The position numbers were made by a program, and so were the translations under genes. Positions 45,241 through 56,299 of a DNA stretch of 64,000 nucleotides are shown here, piece after piece (position 1 is the first letter of the stretch; every line of letters begins with the position of its first letter). Source of the DNA: Neoceratodus forsteri (Eukaryota; Chordata; Ceratodontiformes; Ceratodontidae); NCBI GenBank assembly GCA_016271365.2, contig JADMNL010000022.1, positions 225,284,501 to 225,348,500 on the forward strand, in the 5' to 3' direction. The notes beneath the pieces are model-generated. The model had not been told where the DNA came from and did not search any database. It saw nothing but the letters and a program-made list of their open reading frames with translations.

Positions 45241-48200
45241 AAATGGAGGCACCGCACCGCACTAATAAATAAAAATAACATCAACCCAACCCCTGGCTGG
45301 TTACAAACTGGAGGCTACTGCTGGGATTTGGTTTAGAATTGGGAGAAAAGCAAGAAAGGTTGCTCGGATGGTGGCTAGCGTTTTGGCTATCTGGCAGTAG
45401 GTAGCCCAAAAATCAGAAGCATTGTCAATTAAATGTGCCACTGTGTGCTGCTGTCTATGTGCTGCTGTAATTGTGCCAACTTTTTACCAAGGAGTAGCAA
45501 AGCCTGAGAATGCATGCTCTTGTCCTGCATCATAATTACAATGTTTGCCAGCTTTTAAAGTGTTGTGTGACAGGAAAAAGTGTGGAAAACTGTGGGAAAC
45601 AAAGATAGATTTGTGCCCAAGAAGTTGGAAGTGCTTGTGGTATGGACTAAGAGAGCTGCTCAGTAAAATGCCATGAAAAATGGTTAAAATGGAGCTCCTG
45701 CCGAGGAGTCACAGTGGAAAAAAAAAGTGTGGTTTGCAGTTTAAATTTTGCCTGCTCAACAATCGCCGTGGAGAAGAAGAACATGAGAAGAGACAGGTTC
45801 ATTTGCATGGTGTCGAGTGATAGGTGAGACTGCAATCAGTTCCACCCCAAAGCCAGCTCTAGAGTGACTGCACAGTGTTGAGAGGGGGAGAGAGAGAGAG
45901 GAGTGTGTGAACTGGCTTGCCAGGAGGAGCGTCGCGGTGACTGAAAATATTGTAAAACTAGTAAAATCGGACTTTTCTGTTTAAAATCAGGCTCAACCCA
46001 CATATCGATCGTCTGGAAAGAAAGCGTGGTGTTCGGAGGGACAATCGGCAGGACTGCCAGCCTATTTCCATCCAGAGGCCTTCAAGACTGGCTGTAGACC
46101 GCATTTCCCATCGCAATAACCAGCTACTGATTAAGGGAGTACCATCCTGGGAAACAGCTCAAACTGTGTGTGATTTCATCTAAAGCTAGCTGAATCTGTG
46201 TGTAGCAGTGTGATTGTTTTGCAAAGAAGGACTGTGTCAAGTTAATCAGCTAAAACAAGAATTCTGAGCATTAGACTGTGAGCATAATTATAGGTTCAGC
46301 AACAGCATAATTTTCAAAGTCAAGTGAGAGACTGTGAGTTGTATGACAGATGCAACAAATTTACAGGCAATCCTGTGCAATGAAATACTGTGGCTTTAGG
46401 GGACTTTAAGCTAGAACAGTGATTTAAAGCAAATGAAAAGTCCAGCAGAAATCATATAAATGTGCTGAGAGAGCAACCAGTGCAGTTTATGCAGTTTGAG
46501 TGAACTTTATCAGTAGAGTGTGTAAACTGGATGCACAGTGGCTTGAATCAGAAACAGAACATTGATGCGCAGGAGTGCTGCTGCCACCATTACGGGGTGG
46601 GGTAGTAAAGTAAACACAGCAGCAAGGGAGCCATTTTGTAAAAACTTTTCCAACAAAGTGGGACTTAAAATAACAGTGAGCGTTTGTTTGTTTTTCTCTG
46701 CAGTCATGGCTTCGGGACCAGCCTGTTACCCAGATCATGCCCGGGCTATGATAGTAGAGGGAAGTTAACAAGTTAAGAGACATTGATAGATGTTACTATG
46801 GGGACGTTTGCCTCCTCGTGTGGCAATTCCTAGATATCCAGTTAGAGTGTGTGTAATGTGCTTAAAGGCTGGAAGGGACATCTTCTTGGTTCCTCACTGT
46901 TTTGGATGCCTAGAGAAATATGGCTGACTAAAGCACCCAAGATTCATTTGGCTCCCACATGGACAAAGCTTCAAGAATCTGCAGTTGGCAGCACACAGCA
47001 CCAGGTGGAGCCTGATGGGGGAAGCCCAGTAGAGTGTGGCATAAAGCAAGAGGGTGTAGATCTACAGGCAGAGCAAAGTACTGATGTCTCCAAGTCCGGG
47101 TCACAGAGAGACACTGCGGAGGGAGCATCAGTAGACCCTTGGAGAGAGGAGCCTAGCCCAAGTCTCATAGGAGAAGATGAGATGAGGGAGACCCTTGAAT
47201 GGGAGGTGTTGACCTCTGTACCCAGCAAAGAGTGGACAGTCTCAGGACTGAGGTTGACTGCTCACTCCTGGACACAGATCCTTAGCGAGGAAGAAAATGA
47301 GGGGGAACCCATGTGGCCTTATGAAGAAGGTGCAGATCCACAGCCTCAAGCTCTTGCCTCAGAGGAGCAGAAAGTAGGAGAGAGTAGTGAGTCCATAACC
47401 CTGTCCCCACAAGGAGGAGTCAAAGATCCATTTTACATTGCATTGAGTATGCGTAGCTGGCAGAACCAGGACTGGCTGCCACCAAGCCAGGCCAGAGGTC
47501 TCAGGTTGACCAAGTGTAGTAAAGAAGAAAGACTGGTTTGTAGGAAGGTGAATGAGATCTATGGGATATCCTTTCCTACCTTTCCTCGGAGAGTCTGGGA
47601 GGAGATTGAAAGAAACAGGAAATCCTGGATAGTGAAAGAGGCCACAGAACATGTATGCATCCTGGTGCAAGGCAGATTTGTCAGAGACAGAGTGTTACAA
47701 GTAAAATTCAGACAGTGAAAAGTGGTCAGGACGCTGTTTATAGACAATGTTCGAATCATGGATGGAGAGGACAATGAAACCTTTCAAAATGTGAATTATG
47801 AGTGCCCAGACGGGGTAATAATTCTTGCACCTGACCCATTGTGCTCTTTTCCGCAATGCAGAGACCTTCCTGTGAATGTGCCCATGTCTACCAAATGGAG
47901 AGCAGAGCAGTGGTAGCCAGTGCTGCCATCCAGCCGTTGCTGTACCTATGTTGTTTCACCAGCCTGGCATTCCAGGAACCAGGTGCCCCACATTCGTAGC
48001 CTTGCAGTGTACTGGCTTTTCAGATTCCATCGACTGGCCTACCAGGTGACTTCATATCCGGAGAGGACACCAGCCCAGCTGTATACTGATTCATCGCCTG
48101 GGATTTCGGATGACTTCAGACCACCTGTTTTTCCTTTCCTGTTCCAAGGTTCCATCTCTTAGATGACATCATCCCAGCAGTGTCCAGATGTGCCATCCTG

Positions 48201-48245
48201 TCATTTTCCAGATGTCCTCCCAGCTGTATCTGAAGAATGCCACCA
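45241..48245 (+). mobile_element. Family A copy 2: internal region, truncated
   Basis: A leader of about 1.46 kb with one unit of the 81 bp motif, then the orphan ORF (46706-47916), then about 330 bp of 3' sequence that matches copy 1 (CCACATTCGTAGCC...GGAGAGGACACCAGCCCAGC). Homology stops near 48245, well short of a 3' LTR. There is again no recognisable gag, protease, RT or integrase. The LTR end and primer-binding-like site occur twice, at 45234 and 45299. Confidence 0.7.
46706..47916 (+). pseudogene. Orphan ORF of family A copy 2 (CxxC...CxxC protein)
   Basis: ATG at 46706 starts MASGPACYPDHA, then a shift breaks the frame at about 46760. The Cys region is still readable (VCVMCLKAGRDIFLVPHCFG, then CLEKYG), followed by a stop. 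From 46915 a long open frame continues to 47718, covering the acidic middle and RRVWEEIERNRKSW. A stop and a short frame at 47722-47916 give DGVIILAPDPL and a C-terminus ending NVPMSTKWRAEQW. The order matches copy 1, and only about four breaks are present. A TTTTTCTCTGCAG tract lies just before the ATG, as in copy 1. I assign no function; a zinc-binding regulatory or accessory protein is one possibility. Confidence 0.62.
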
Positions 48246-48690
48246 GAGATAGTCTTTTCCATGCTTGTCAACTGTCCCATCCTGTTCCCAAGCATCCCCT
48301 GCTGCCCTCCTAAATCTGTGAATCACCTCCTCCTTCCCCTACACTATCCAGAACTAATCCTATTACTACCCCCTACTCAGGACTCTTCTGCCCACCTTGT
48401 GCCTGTAACCTCCTTCCTGATTGTTACCCCCCATTGTATTGTAGCAAACTCCTCTGGTGGCCTGTTCAGATTGTAACCTGAATAGCTCAGCCCCCTTTGG
48501 TCTCATATCACCCTAATGTGTTTTATATTGAGTACTCTGCTGTATTTAAGTTCTATGTTCCTTGTACACTGCTGTATTTGTCTCTTTCTTGTAACTAATT
48601 CTGGGTGGCCCCTGAAAAATGGACCTCCGGGGCTCAGTGGGCCTACCCGGTCATTAAAATTGAATAAATAAATAAAACAAATAAAAATAA
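48246..48690 (+). mobile_element. LINE 3' end fragment (L2-like tail)
   Basis: C/T-rich sequence, then CTGAAAAATGGACCTCCG, CTACCCGGTCATTAAAATTG and (AATAAATA)n. This resembles the 3' ends of the L2 copies here. No coding block is left. Confidence 0.55.
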
Positions 48691-49665
48691 AGAGCTGCCA
48701 AAGGAGCAGCCAGAATATCCCTAAGCTCCCTCAGCACCCTAGGATGCACCCCATCTGGCCCCATGGCCTCATTCACTTGTAGCTGCTCCAACTCTCTCAA
48801 GACTGCCTCCTCCTTGAATGGGCTCATATCAACCACTATTCCTGCCTTAACTACTGTACTAATGTCTACAAAGTCCCCTTCCCCCTCTACCCCAAATACT
48901 GAGCAAAAGAATTCATTCAATAACTGTGCCTTATCCCTGTCATCCTCCCATTGAGACCCCCGGTTCTAAGTCTGTTTATCCCCTTACCAGTTTTCCTCCT
49001 CTCACTGACACACCTGAAAAACCTTTGTCTCGGTCTTGACTGACCTGGCAATTTCCTCTTCTGTTTTGGCCTTCGCTCTCTTCACCTCTCTGCCTGCCTC
49101 CTTTTGCCTCTTCTGGTGTATTTCCCAGTCCTTCCCCCTTTATGTTGTCTTGAATTTCTTGAATGCCCTCCTCTTCTCCCTAACCCTGCCTGCCACAACC
49201 CTGCTAAACCAATGAGGCTTCCTCTTCCTCCCAGTCTTGTGAACCCTTCTGACACAGAGATTTGTTGCCCTGATTATGGTCTCTTTAATACCCTCCCACA
49301 TACCATCCACCCCCTTCTCACAGATTTCCCCCTTAACACCTCCCACACATAATTCCCCATGCTGGTAAAGTCTACCCCTCTAAAGTCGGGCACTTTCACC
49401 TTGGTTCTAGTACCCACCGCAGCTATATGCACAGTGAACCAGACAACACGGTGGTCACTTGAACCCATGTGTTCTCCCACCTCAACTTCACCCACACTGT
49501 CTCCATTTGTCAGGGCTATGTCCAGCAAGGCCCCTTCCCTGGTGGATTCTTTAACCAGCTGCCTCAGTAGGGCTGTGTGCAGACAATCTACTATAGTCCT
49601 GCTCCTCCCTAATCTGGCTGAGGAAATGGCCCACTTGTAAAATAAATTTCTATGGGCCTGTTGCC
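48690..49665 (-). mobile_element. CR1-type LINE, endonuclease end to start of RT
   Basis: On the minus strand: TREGALLDIALTNGDSVGEV and MGSSDHRVVWF (about 49535-49440), then NEFFCSVFGVEGEGDF (about 48915) and GPDGVHPRVLRELRDILAAP (about 48760). These are the end of the CR1 endonuclease domain and the entry to the reverse transcriptase. It stops just after the PHRVL block, where the A-rich LINE tail abuts. Confidence 0.85.
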
Positions 49666-50059
49666 CAATTTTCATACAGGCTCACTGTTACCTTGCAATG
49701 ACACCCCTGTAAACAATAACAAATCAATTTTTGTTCTGTTTCAGTTAATTACCTTTAAAATGAAAGTCCTCAATCAAATGCTGACATTTGGATCAAGTTT
49801 TGATTAGTGCTGTGAACAGGAATAAAGGGAAAAATGAGGCTAATTGTGAAACTCTTCATTTGGCTGTTCAAATAATAAATAAAATGGATCAAAATGTACA
49901 ACTCTTTAAAGTTATAAATAATACATTTTAAATTATTTAATCTCTGTGGACTTCAGCATATCTTTGTTTCTGTGGTGTGAGACATGCTTTTGGCCAAAGT
50001 ATGCCAGTGTGGTATATATGAGAGATACAGAGGATTGCTAACTGGCTTTCAGCCGGGAA
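49666..50059. other. No feature seen; A+T-rich
   Basis: No coding or repeat structure recognised. Confidence 0.4.
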
Positions 50060-51065
50060 GTAAAAGGGGCCGTGGATGGGAACTACTCTAGGTGAAGAGG
50101 TGTACTCCGTGGCAATACATAGCTAAATGCAAGGTGCTACACTTAGGGAGGAAAGAAGGAGTATCTGAACATTGTGTGTGGCTCCAGTTATGACAGCATA
50201 GGAGGAATAAAGCCCTGGGGGTCATAACAGACTAACTGCAGAAGCTTGACAAACAGTGAGCAGTTGCTAACGAGTGGGCCAGCAGAATGCTGGGGTACAT
50301 TAAATGGTGGGATCAGCAGACAAGGAATAGTGGCCATGCAATTGTGAGAAGTTTAGCAGTGTGATATACTAGTAATTCTTATTATTCTTTGGAGGCAAAA
50401 ATTGGTTATAATATTATATCACTGGCAGGCACATTTACCCCTGAAAAAGCCCATAGGGTGGAATGCTGGGCCAGCATTGTAGGGCATATGTAGAAACTCT
50501 AATAAAAGTGACTTTACTGAATTATTACTTATGTGGTGCCAAATGTGTGGATTTTTTTGTTGTTGCTGTTGTTTTTGGTTTTTAACCTGATCAGACAACT
50601 TCTGGAGTACTGCATGCAGTTCTGGCCTCCTCAAAACACAAATGACATTGAATCAGTCTGAAGGGTGTAATGCTGGACCATTGTAAAGATATGGGGTAAT
50701 ATGGGGGAAACAACTATGAGAACAGGCTAGATGCCCTTAACATGTTCACCATGGAGGAACGGAAGTTGAGAGGGACATGATCTTAGCCTTCCACCATGCA
50801 AGGATATCAGAAATATTTAACATATGGAGATGTATGATCTATTGCCCTGCAGCAGAATGCAGGTGGCGTATCCTGAATCTCAGAGATGGCAAATTCAGAG
50901 GAAACATTCAGAGTCACTTTTCCTCACAGAGGACAGTAACCCCATGGATCAGCCCACCAGTGGAGACAGTGGCTAGGAAGACAGTACAGATATTGTAAGC
51001 CTGGACACATTTCAGCTTTCCAAGGGAATGAACAGGTAGACTGGATATCAGGATAGGTAGGAATC
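50060..51065 (+). mobile_element. CR1-type LINE 3' region, degraded, with a nested fragment
   Basis: CTAAATGCAAGGTGCTACACTTAGG (about 50129) and CAGACAACTTCTGGAGTACTGC (about 50592) are the usual CR1 C-terminal landmarks. The end is GAACAGGTAGACTGGATATCAGG near 51040. A foreign stretch at 50350-50590 interrupts it. Coding capacity is lost. Confidence 0.65.
50350..50590 (+). mobile_element. Nested fragment, Penelope-like 3' end candidate
   Basis: It contains ACCCCTGAAAAAGCCCATAGG, then a self-complementary TGCTGGGCCAGCA (about 50465), AATAAAAG (about 50502) and a T-rich end. CR1 sequence flanks both sides. The Penelope reading is tentative. Confidence 0.35.
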
Positions 51066-52224
51066 ATTATTAATAAGAGGATGTTTGCACAGAATACTTT
51101 TCACATTCCTGCACACAGAGTAGTGGGGGATGGCATGATGGATCTAGTGTCATGTCCAAAGTAATCTTGGCCAAGCACATATCTGGGCCATATTGTTCAC
51201 TTCTAGCATCATGTCTGGCCTAATGAGGTGGGGATAATGAGACATCTGAATTCTGATGCCAATAATTAAGCAATCATGTAGCAGCCAATGCCTTAAGGTG
51301 CATGTTTATTGCTGCCCAGCACACTCACAGAGGAGTTCACTGTAGTTTTGTGATGAACACTACCATTTGAAGATAAAGGACATAAATTAGTATGCATTTG
51401 AGGAAATCTGTGACCTTGCTTTACAGATTTGTCCAGTCATCCCAATATCAGAGATAGTCAGGCTCTGGCTGCTGACAGGAAAATGTTTTTCTTATGCTTC
51501 TGTGCAACAGAGAAAAGAAGGCTTGCTGCCCTTTTATGTGTTGTGGAGAACATCTTTATTCCAGTGTTTCTATCCTTGGTAAAAGAAGACACTGCTGAGC
51601 GATTAGAGGGATTTTGTATAGTACTTGGCAGAAACTGTGAACTCTGAATTAGCAGAAATTACATGGAATTTGGGAAATTTGATGATATTTTTTAAAATTT
51701 TGACTTTGGTGAAATCTACTTCCTCCTACTGTGTTTGGTAAAGTTTTCTGAACTGTATTATGTTATGCAGAGTTCCATTTCACAGATTAATACATCAATC
51801 CACAATACATGTCATTCAACAGTTCAGTGATCAGTTCTGCAGAATTTCTGTCCACAAATTAATACGTTAATCTACAATTCTTGCATTCATTCTGCCATTT
51901 TAAATTGGAATTTCATAAAAGTTACCAATGTGCTTTCTGCAATTTCATGGAAGCAAAATTCCAACTTTCACAGTAAGTAGAGGCAGCAGAATTTTATTTT
52001 TGCACAGCACTAATTTTGCATTTTCTTCTCTGCCAAGATTGTAGATATCTGGTTAGAGATTTCTTCCACTGTTGCTGGTCGAAGGTACAGTGACTAGGAT
52101 TTGGGAGTGTCAGAACCTCTAGTGTCATTGGCCAGCTTTTGTTCCATACTTATTTTAAGAAAACTTAAAGGCTGTTATCCATATGGCATTCAAACACGTG
52201 TTTCATATTCAGTGACATAACATC
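51066..52224. other. No gene seen; A+T-rich
   Basis: Loose repetition of GTTCCATTTCACAG, TTAATACRTYAATC phrases occurs around 51770-51880. The ORF at 51429-51647 has no domain. Confidence 0.4.
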
Positions 52225-52335
52225 TGATGTGTTTGTTTATTGTATTCAGAAGACCTAAGAACTCAAAAGCCCTCTTTTCAATGGTGTCCAAGTCAATAGT
52301 TAGTTACACATTGACATCAGAGGGTACAATACATA

Positions 52336-52785
52336 CTAAGGCATACAGGTACAGGTGTAACTTATGTAACAGAGCGTACAAGTACAGGTGTAAATTAAGT
52401 AACAGAACATGCAAGTACATGTGTAAATTACATAACAGAACATACAAGTACTGGTGTAAATTACGTAACAGAACAAAGAAGTACAGGTGTAAATTACATA
52501 ACAGAACATACAAGTACAGGTGTAAATAATACAACAGAATATACAAGTGCTGCTGTAAATTACATAACAGAACATACAAGTACTGGTGTAAATTAAGTAA
52601 CAGAACATGCAAGTACATGTGTAAATTACATAAAAGAACCTACAAGTACTGGTGTAAATTACATAACAGAACATACAAGTACAGGTGTAAATTACATAAC
52701 AGAACATACAAGTACAGGTGTAAATAATACAACAGAATATACAAGTGCTGGTGTAAATTACATAACAGAACATAAAAGTTTCCTA
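52336..52785. repeat. 33 bp minisatellite, about 13 units
   Basis: Units of the form AACAGAACATACAAGTACAG then GTGTAAATTACAT; a few units carry AATACAACAGAAT variants that recur about every 200 bp. The 33 bp length leaves open frames on both strands, but the products are only repeats of the unit. Confidence 0.92.
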
Positions 52786-53527
52786 AAAGGCGTAAGCAGT
52801 CTGTTGTCCCCCATGGAATGAGTAGCATATCTACTGTCAACCAGAATGAAGAGGTTTTGAACACCAGGACATTTAGCCTAGTAGTTGCCTTTTGCATATT
52901 ACTGCTAGCTAGAAGTATGTCCTGAGGTGAAATGAGAGTGAGTTTCAGGTGGTGTTGAGGTCACAACAGTGGGTGTCAGCTTTTAAGATAAATGCACATC
53001 TGCAGGCATGGTTAAAGGCAAAACAGATTTTTTCCAGGATGGTATTATTAGCTGCCAAGTAGATCACTGAGCCATAGTCTATGATCAAGATGATGAGGCT
53101 GGAGACTAGCATTTTATTGACTCTGCTAGTAAAATTTAGTCTATTTCTACAGAACAAGCCAAGTTATTGGTTGACACATTTAACTACTGAGTCCATATGT
53201 GGGGAAAAGGATAGCATATCATTCAAGTGTATACCTAGATACTTGAAGCCCTGAACTTTTTCGAGTAGGTGCCCATTAGGAATGGTGATGCACAGTCCTG
53301 GGCTCCCCTTTTGGTTGTGGAATCTCCCAAACAGTACTGGGTTGGTTTTTTGGACTTAAAGATAAGGATGGTGAACCAACTGCAGACCTCGATAAAGTCA
53401 TGCTGGAGAATATTCTCAAGGATTGTTAAGTCCTGGTGAGTAGTATGAATTACTGCATCACCAGCATACAGTAAAGCTTTGGAGTAGTCACAGATCCCTG
53501 TGACATTATTAGCCCAGGACACGAAAC

Positions 53528-53553
53528 AAGAAAGAGAGAGAGAGAGAGAGAGA
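53528..53553. repeat. (AG)n microsatellite in LINE coding sequence
   Basis: An uninterrupted GA run; on the minus strand it encodes alternating Ser-Leu within the RT. Confidence 0.95.
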
Positions 53554-54175
53554 AACATGCTGAACAGTAGGAACCCCAAAATAGATCCTTGGGGTACTCC
53601 AGCAGTCAGAGGCTGTAACTCAGAGTACACATTACTGCACATTGCTTTTCAGGTTCTGTTTAAGTAATCTGTGAATCAGGCCATTGCCTCAGTCAACAGG
53701 CCCACTTCCAGGAGTATTTGTTTAGGAAGTGATCATTATTTACTTAATCAAACGCCTTAGACAGATCAAGGAAACAGCTCCTACAAAGTCCCCCCTGTCC
53801 GAAGCTTCGTGAAGCTCTTCAGTTAACACAACTAGTGCAGTGGTTGCACTATGCATCTTACCAAAACCATGTTACTCAATGGGCAGGAGATTATGCATTG
53901 TGCTATATTCCATCAGCTTATCACTGACAATTTTCTTTAAGGCCTTGGACAATGGGGAGAGAATTGAGTTGTACCTGTAGTTTGAGACAGTCATATGGTC
54001 CCCCGATTTGAAAACGGGAACTACATTAGCTCTGTATGGGACCAGACAGGTTGCATCCAAGGTTCTATGTGATAACGGTGAAAGTCTAAAGGTGATCACC
54101 ATTATCACGAAGTCAGAGTGCCAAAAATTTATTTCAGCACTCTGACACCTCAGCACACAGCAAAATGGCACTGGG

Positions 54176-54559
54176 GACTTAGCTTTCTAATGTTTTATGC
54201 AGGGGGCTGCACCCCCCCCTTCTTAAGGATTCTCAACTCTAGGGGGGCTGCATATGAGGAGGTGAAAAAACATTAGAAAACAAAAGTTTGGGCTGGGCGC
54301 AACAAAAATGCACCAGTGCCAGAACCTGAACCGAGTACCCTGTGCACCAACGCCACCAACCCACCCACCACATCACAGGGTCATCTCAGCAACCCACCAT
54401 GGCACCACCCTTCACAAGTCCTCCTGCCCCTCACTGTGTGTGCTCACCCCCCCGCATGTATACATGTAGCGACATCCTGCCACTATATTCGCTGCCCCCC
54501 CATCCTGTTGCCCTACCCTTCACGTAGCTGCAATGACATAAGCCAGGGATTGGGTCACT
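54176..54559. other. C-rich spacer between LINE halves and CR1
   Basis: CCACC and CACCCCCC-type sequence with short ORFs but no recognised domain. It may be flanking sequence carried with the CR1, or a separate repeat. Confidence 0.35.
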
Positions 54560-56262
54560 GTTACTGTAGGTGCCCAATCACGGAAGCTCATGTCATGGGC
54601 TACCACATCCAAGGGTGTTGAAGGAGCTCAGGGAGATATTAGCTGCACCTCTGACAGACCTATTTAACAGATCAATGGAGACCGAAGTGGTCCCAGAGAA
54701 CTGTAGGGGGGCAGATGTATCCCCACTTCACAAAAGTGGTAGCAGGAAAGAGGCAGGCAATTATGGGCCTTTCAACCTGACATCAGTGCTGGGTAAGTTA
54801 ATGAAAACATTGCTAAAGGAGATGATTATGGAATATACTGACTCTAGGGGGTTATATGATAAGAGGCAGCATGGATTCACAGAGGGGAGGTCATGTCAAG
54901 CAAATCTTATTAATTTCTTTTACTGGGTGACCAAGGAATTAGATCAGGAAGGAGTGGCAGATGTGGCCTACATGAATTTCAGCAAGGCTTTCAACACCGT
55001 TCCACATAGGAGACTGGTACAACAAACTGAACTTACAAGATCAAATGGGCAGACTAGGTGGGCCATAGGCCCTTATCTGCCGACACTGTCTATGTATCTA
55101 TGTATCTATGTATCTATGTATCTATGGTATGCAAGCTGGGTAGCTTGGGGGTGAGCAACAAGGTGGTAACCTGGGTTAGTAACTGGTTAGTGGATAGGAG
55201 ACAGATGGTATTAGTAAACAGAGTTCACGCAGAGGAAGGAAGGGTGACCAGTGGTACCTCAGGGTTCAGTGCTGTGACCAGTACTGTTTATTGTTTTTAT
55301 AAGTGACATAGCAGAGGACCTGGAATGTAAGGTCTGCCTCTTTGCAGATGACACCAATATCTGCAACAGGAAGGACACTCAGGGGAAACGATGAGCAGAG
55401 ATCTTAAAAAAACTGGAGGAGTGTTCAAGTGTATAGCAGCCTGGTTTTAATGCAAAGAAAATGCAAAATAATGTGCTACAGTCACAGAAATCCAGGGCAG
55501 ACTACAAAATGGGTGGAGTGTTACTGACAATGACAAAGCAGAAAAGAGACATGGGGCAATCATATCAGATGATATAAAGGTTGTTGGGCACTGTGAAAAG
55601 GCAGAAAGGAGGGCAAGTGGGATGCTGGTATGCATAGGGATGGGTATCACCAGCAGAAAGTGGGATGTCATGTTTCTACTATATAAATCACTGGTAAGAC
55701 CCCACCTAGAGTACTGTGTCCAGTTCTATAGGCCACATCTCAGGAAGGACATAGAGTGGTGGTGGTGGTCCAGAGGAGGGCAATAAAAATGATGTAGGGT
55801 CTGCATCAACTACCCTAAGAGGAAAGGCTAAAGGAGCTCAATATGTACACCCTAGAAAAGATGAGGGAGAGGGGCATTATGATAGAGACTTTAAAAACCT
55901 CACAGGGTAAATAAGGTACAGGAGGGAAATATTTTTTTTTAGGAAGAGTTGCACAAGAACATGGGGACAAGCTATGAAATGGGAGGATAGATTCGGAGAG
56001 ATGTTAGGAAGTACTTCTTCACAGAAGAGTGGTTGATTCCTGAAACAGTCTTCCAATGTAGGTAGTGGGGTGAAAATAGTGGTGGGGTTCAAAAATGCAC
56101 GGCATAGAGCACAAGGAATCATAGGAATAAGGAAGGGGGAGAAGAGGAAGTGCAGTAAATCAAGTATGTTAAGCAGTAAAAATGACTGTAGAAGAAAATG
56201 GGCAGTCTTGGTGGGCCAAATGGCCCTTATCTGCCATCAGATTCTATGTATGTTTCTATGTA
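54560..56262 (+). mobile_element. CR1-type LINE, RT to 3' end, splitting another LINE
   Basis: In order: VLKELREILAAPLTDLFNRS (about 54620), ADVSPLHKSGSRKEAGNYGP, KRQHGFTEGRSCQANLINF (about 54865), MNFSKAFNTVPHRRLV (about 54970, FSKAF for the catalytic block), then after a small nested insert SNKVVTWVSNWLVDRRQMV (about 55155) and a YK end. The 3' end has GGCAGTCTTGGTGGGCCAAA and TTCTATG repeats at 56250-56262. The reading frame is largely open for 170 residues at the start, so it is younger than its surroundings. Confidence 0.87.
55036..55128 (+). mobile_element. CR1 3' tail nested in the CR1
   Basis: CAGACTAGGTGGGCCATAGG, TCTGCCGACAC and then five TATC(TA)TG-type units (TCTATGTA repeats) stand in the middle of the RT domain, between PHRRLV and SNKVVTWV. 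It is a separate, 5'-truncated insertion of about 90 bp. Confidence 0.75.
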
Positions 56263-56299
56263 TACTTCCAGACATCTGGGAGGGAGCTACACTGGAGAG
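56263..56299. other. Junction CR1 to LINE half
   Basis: Short transition; no feature. Confidence 0.3.

Larger units (their letters stand above)
52225..54175 (-). mobile_element. LINE (CR1/L2 group), reverse transcriptase half, minus strand
   Basis: On the minus strand: ANVVPVFKSGDHMTVSNYR (about 54030), PLSKALKKIVSDKLMEY, then GVPQGSILGFLLFSMFLS (about 53600), YAGDAVIHTT (about 53465; the catalytic YADD reads YAGD) and an end near FTSRVNKMLVSSLIILIIDY (about 53130). A (CT)n expansion sits inside the RT coding region (53528-53553). A 33 bp minisatellite occupies 52336-52785. The upstream half of the same element is found at 56300-57255 and 59216-59660. Confidence 0.78.

Noticed and set aside
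52227..52773. Repetitive ORFs on both strands, one rich in CYVIYTCTC-type residues
   Set aside because: They are translations of a 33 bp minisatellite whose length is a multiple of three.
52336..52785. CRISPR-like array of regularly spaced short repeats
   Set aside because: There are no unique spacers; units are contiguous, and the context is vertebrate.
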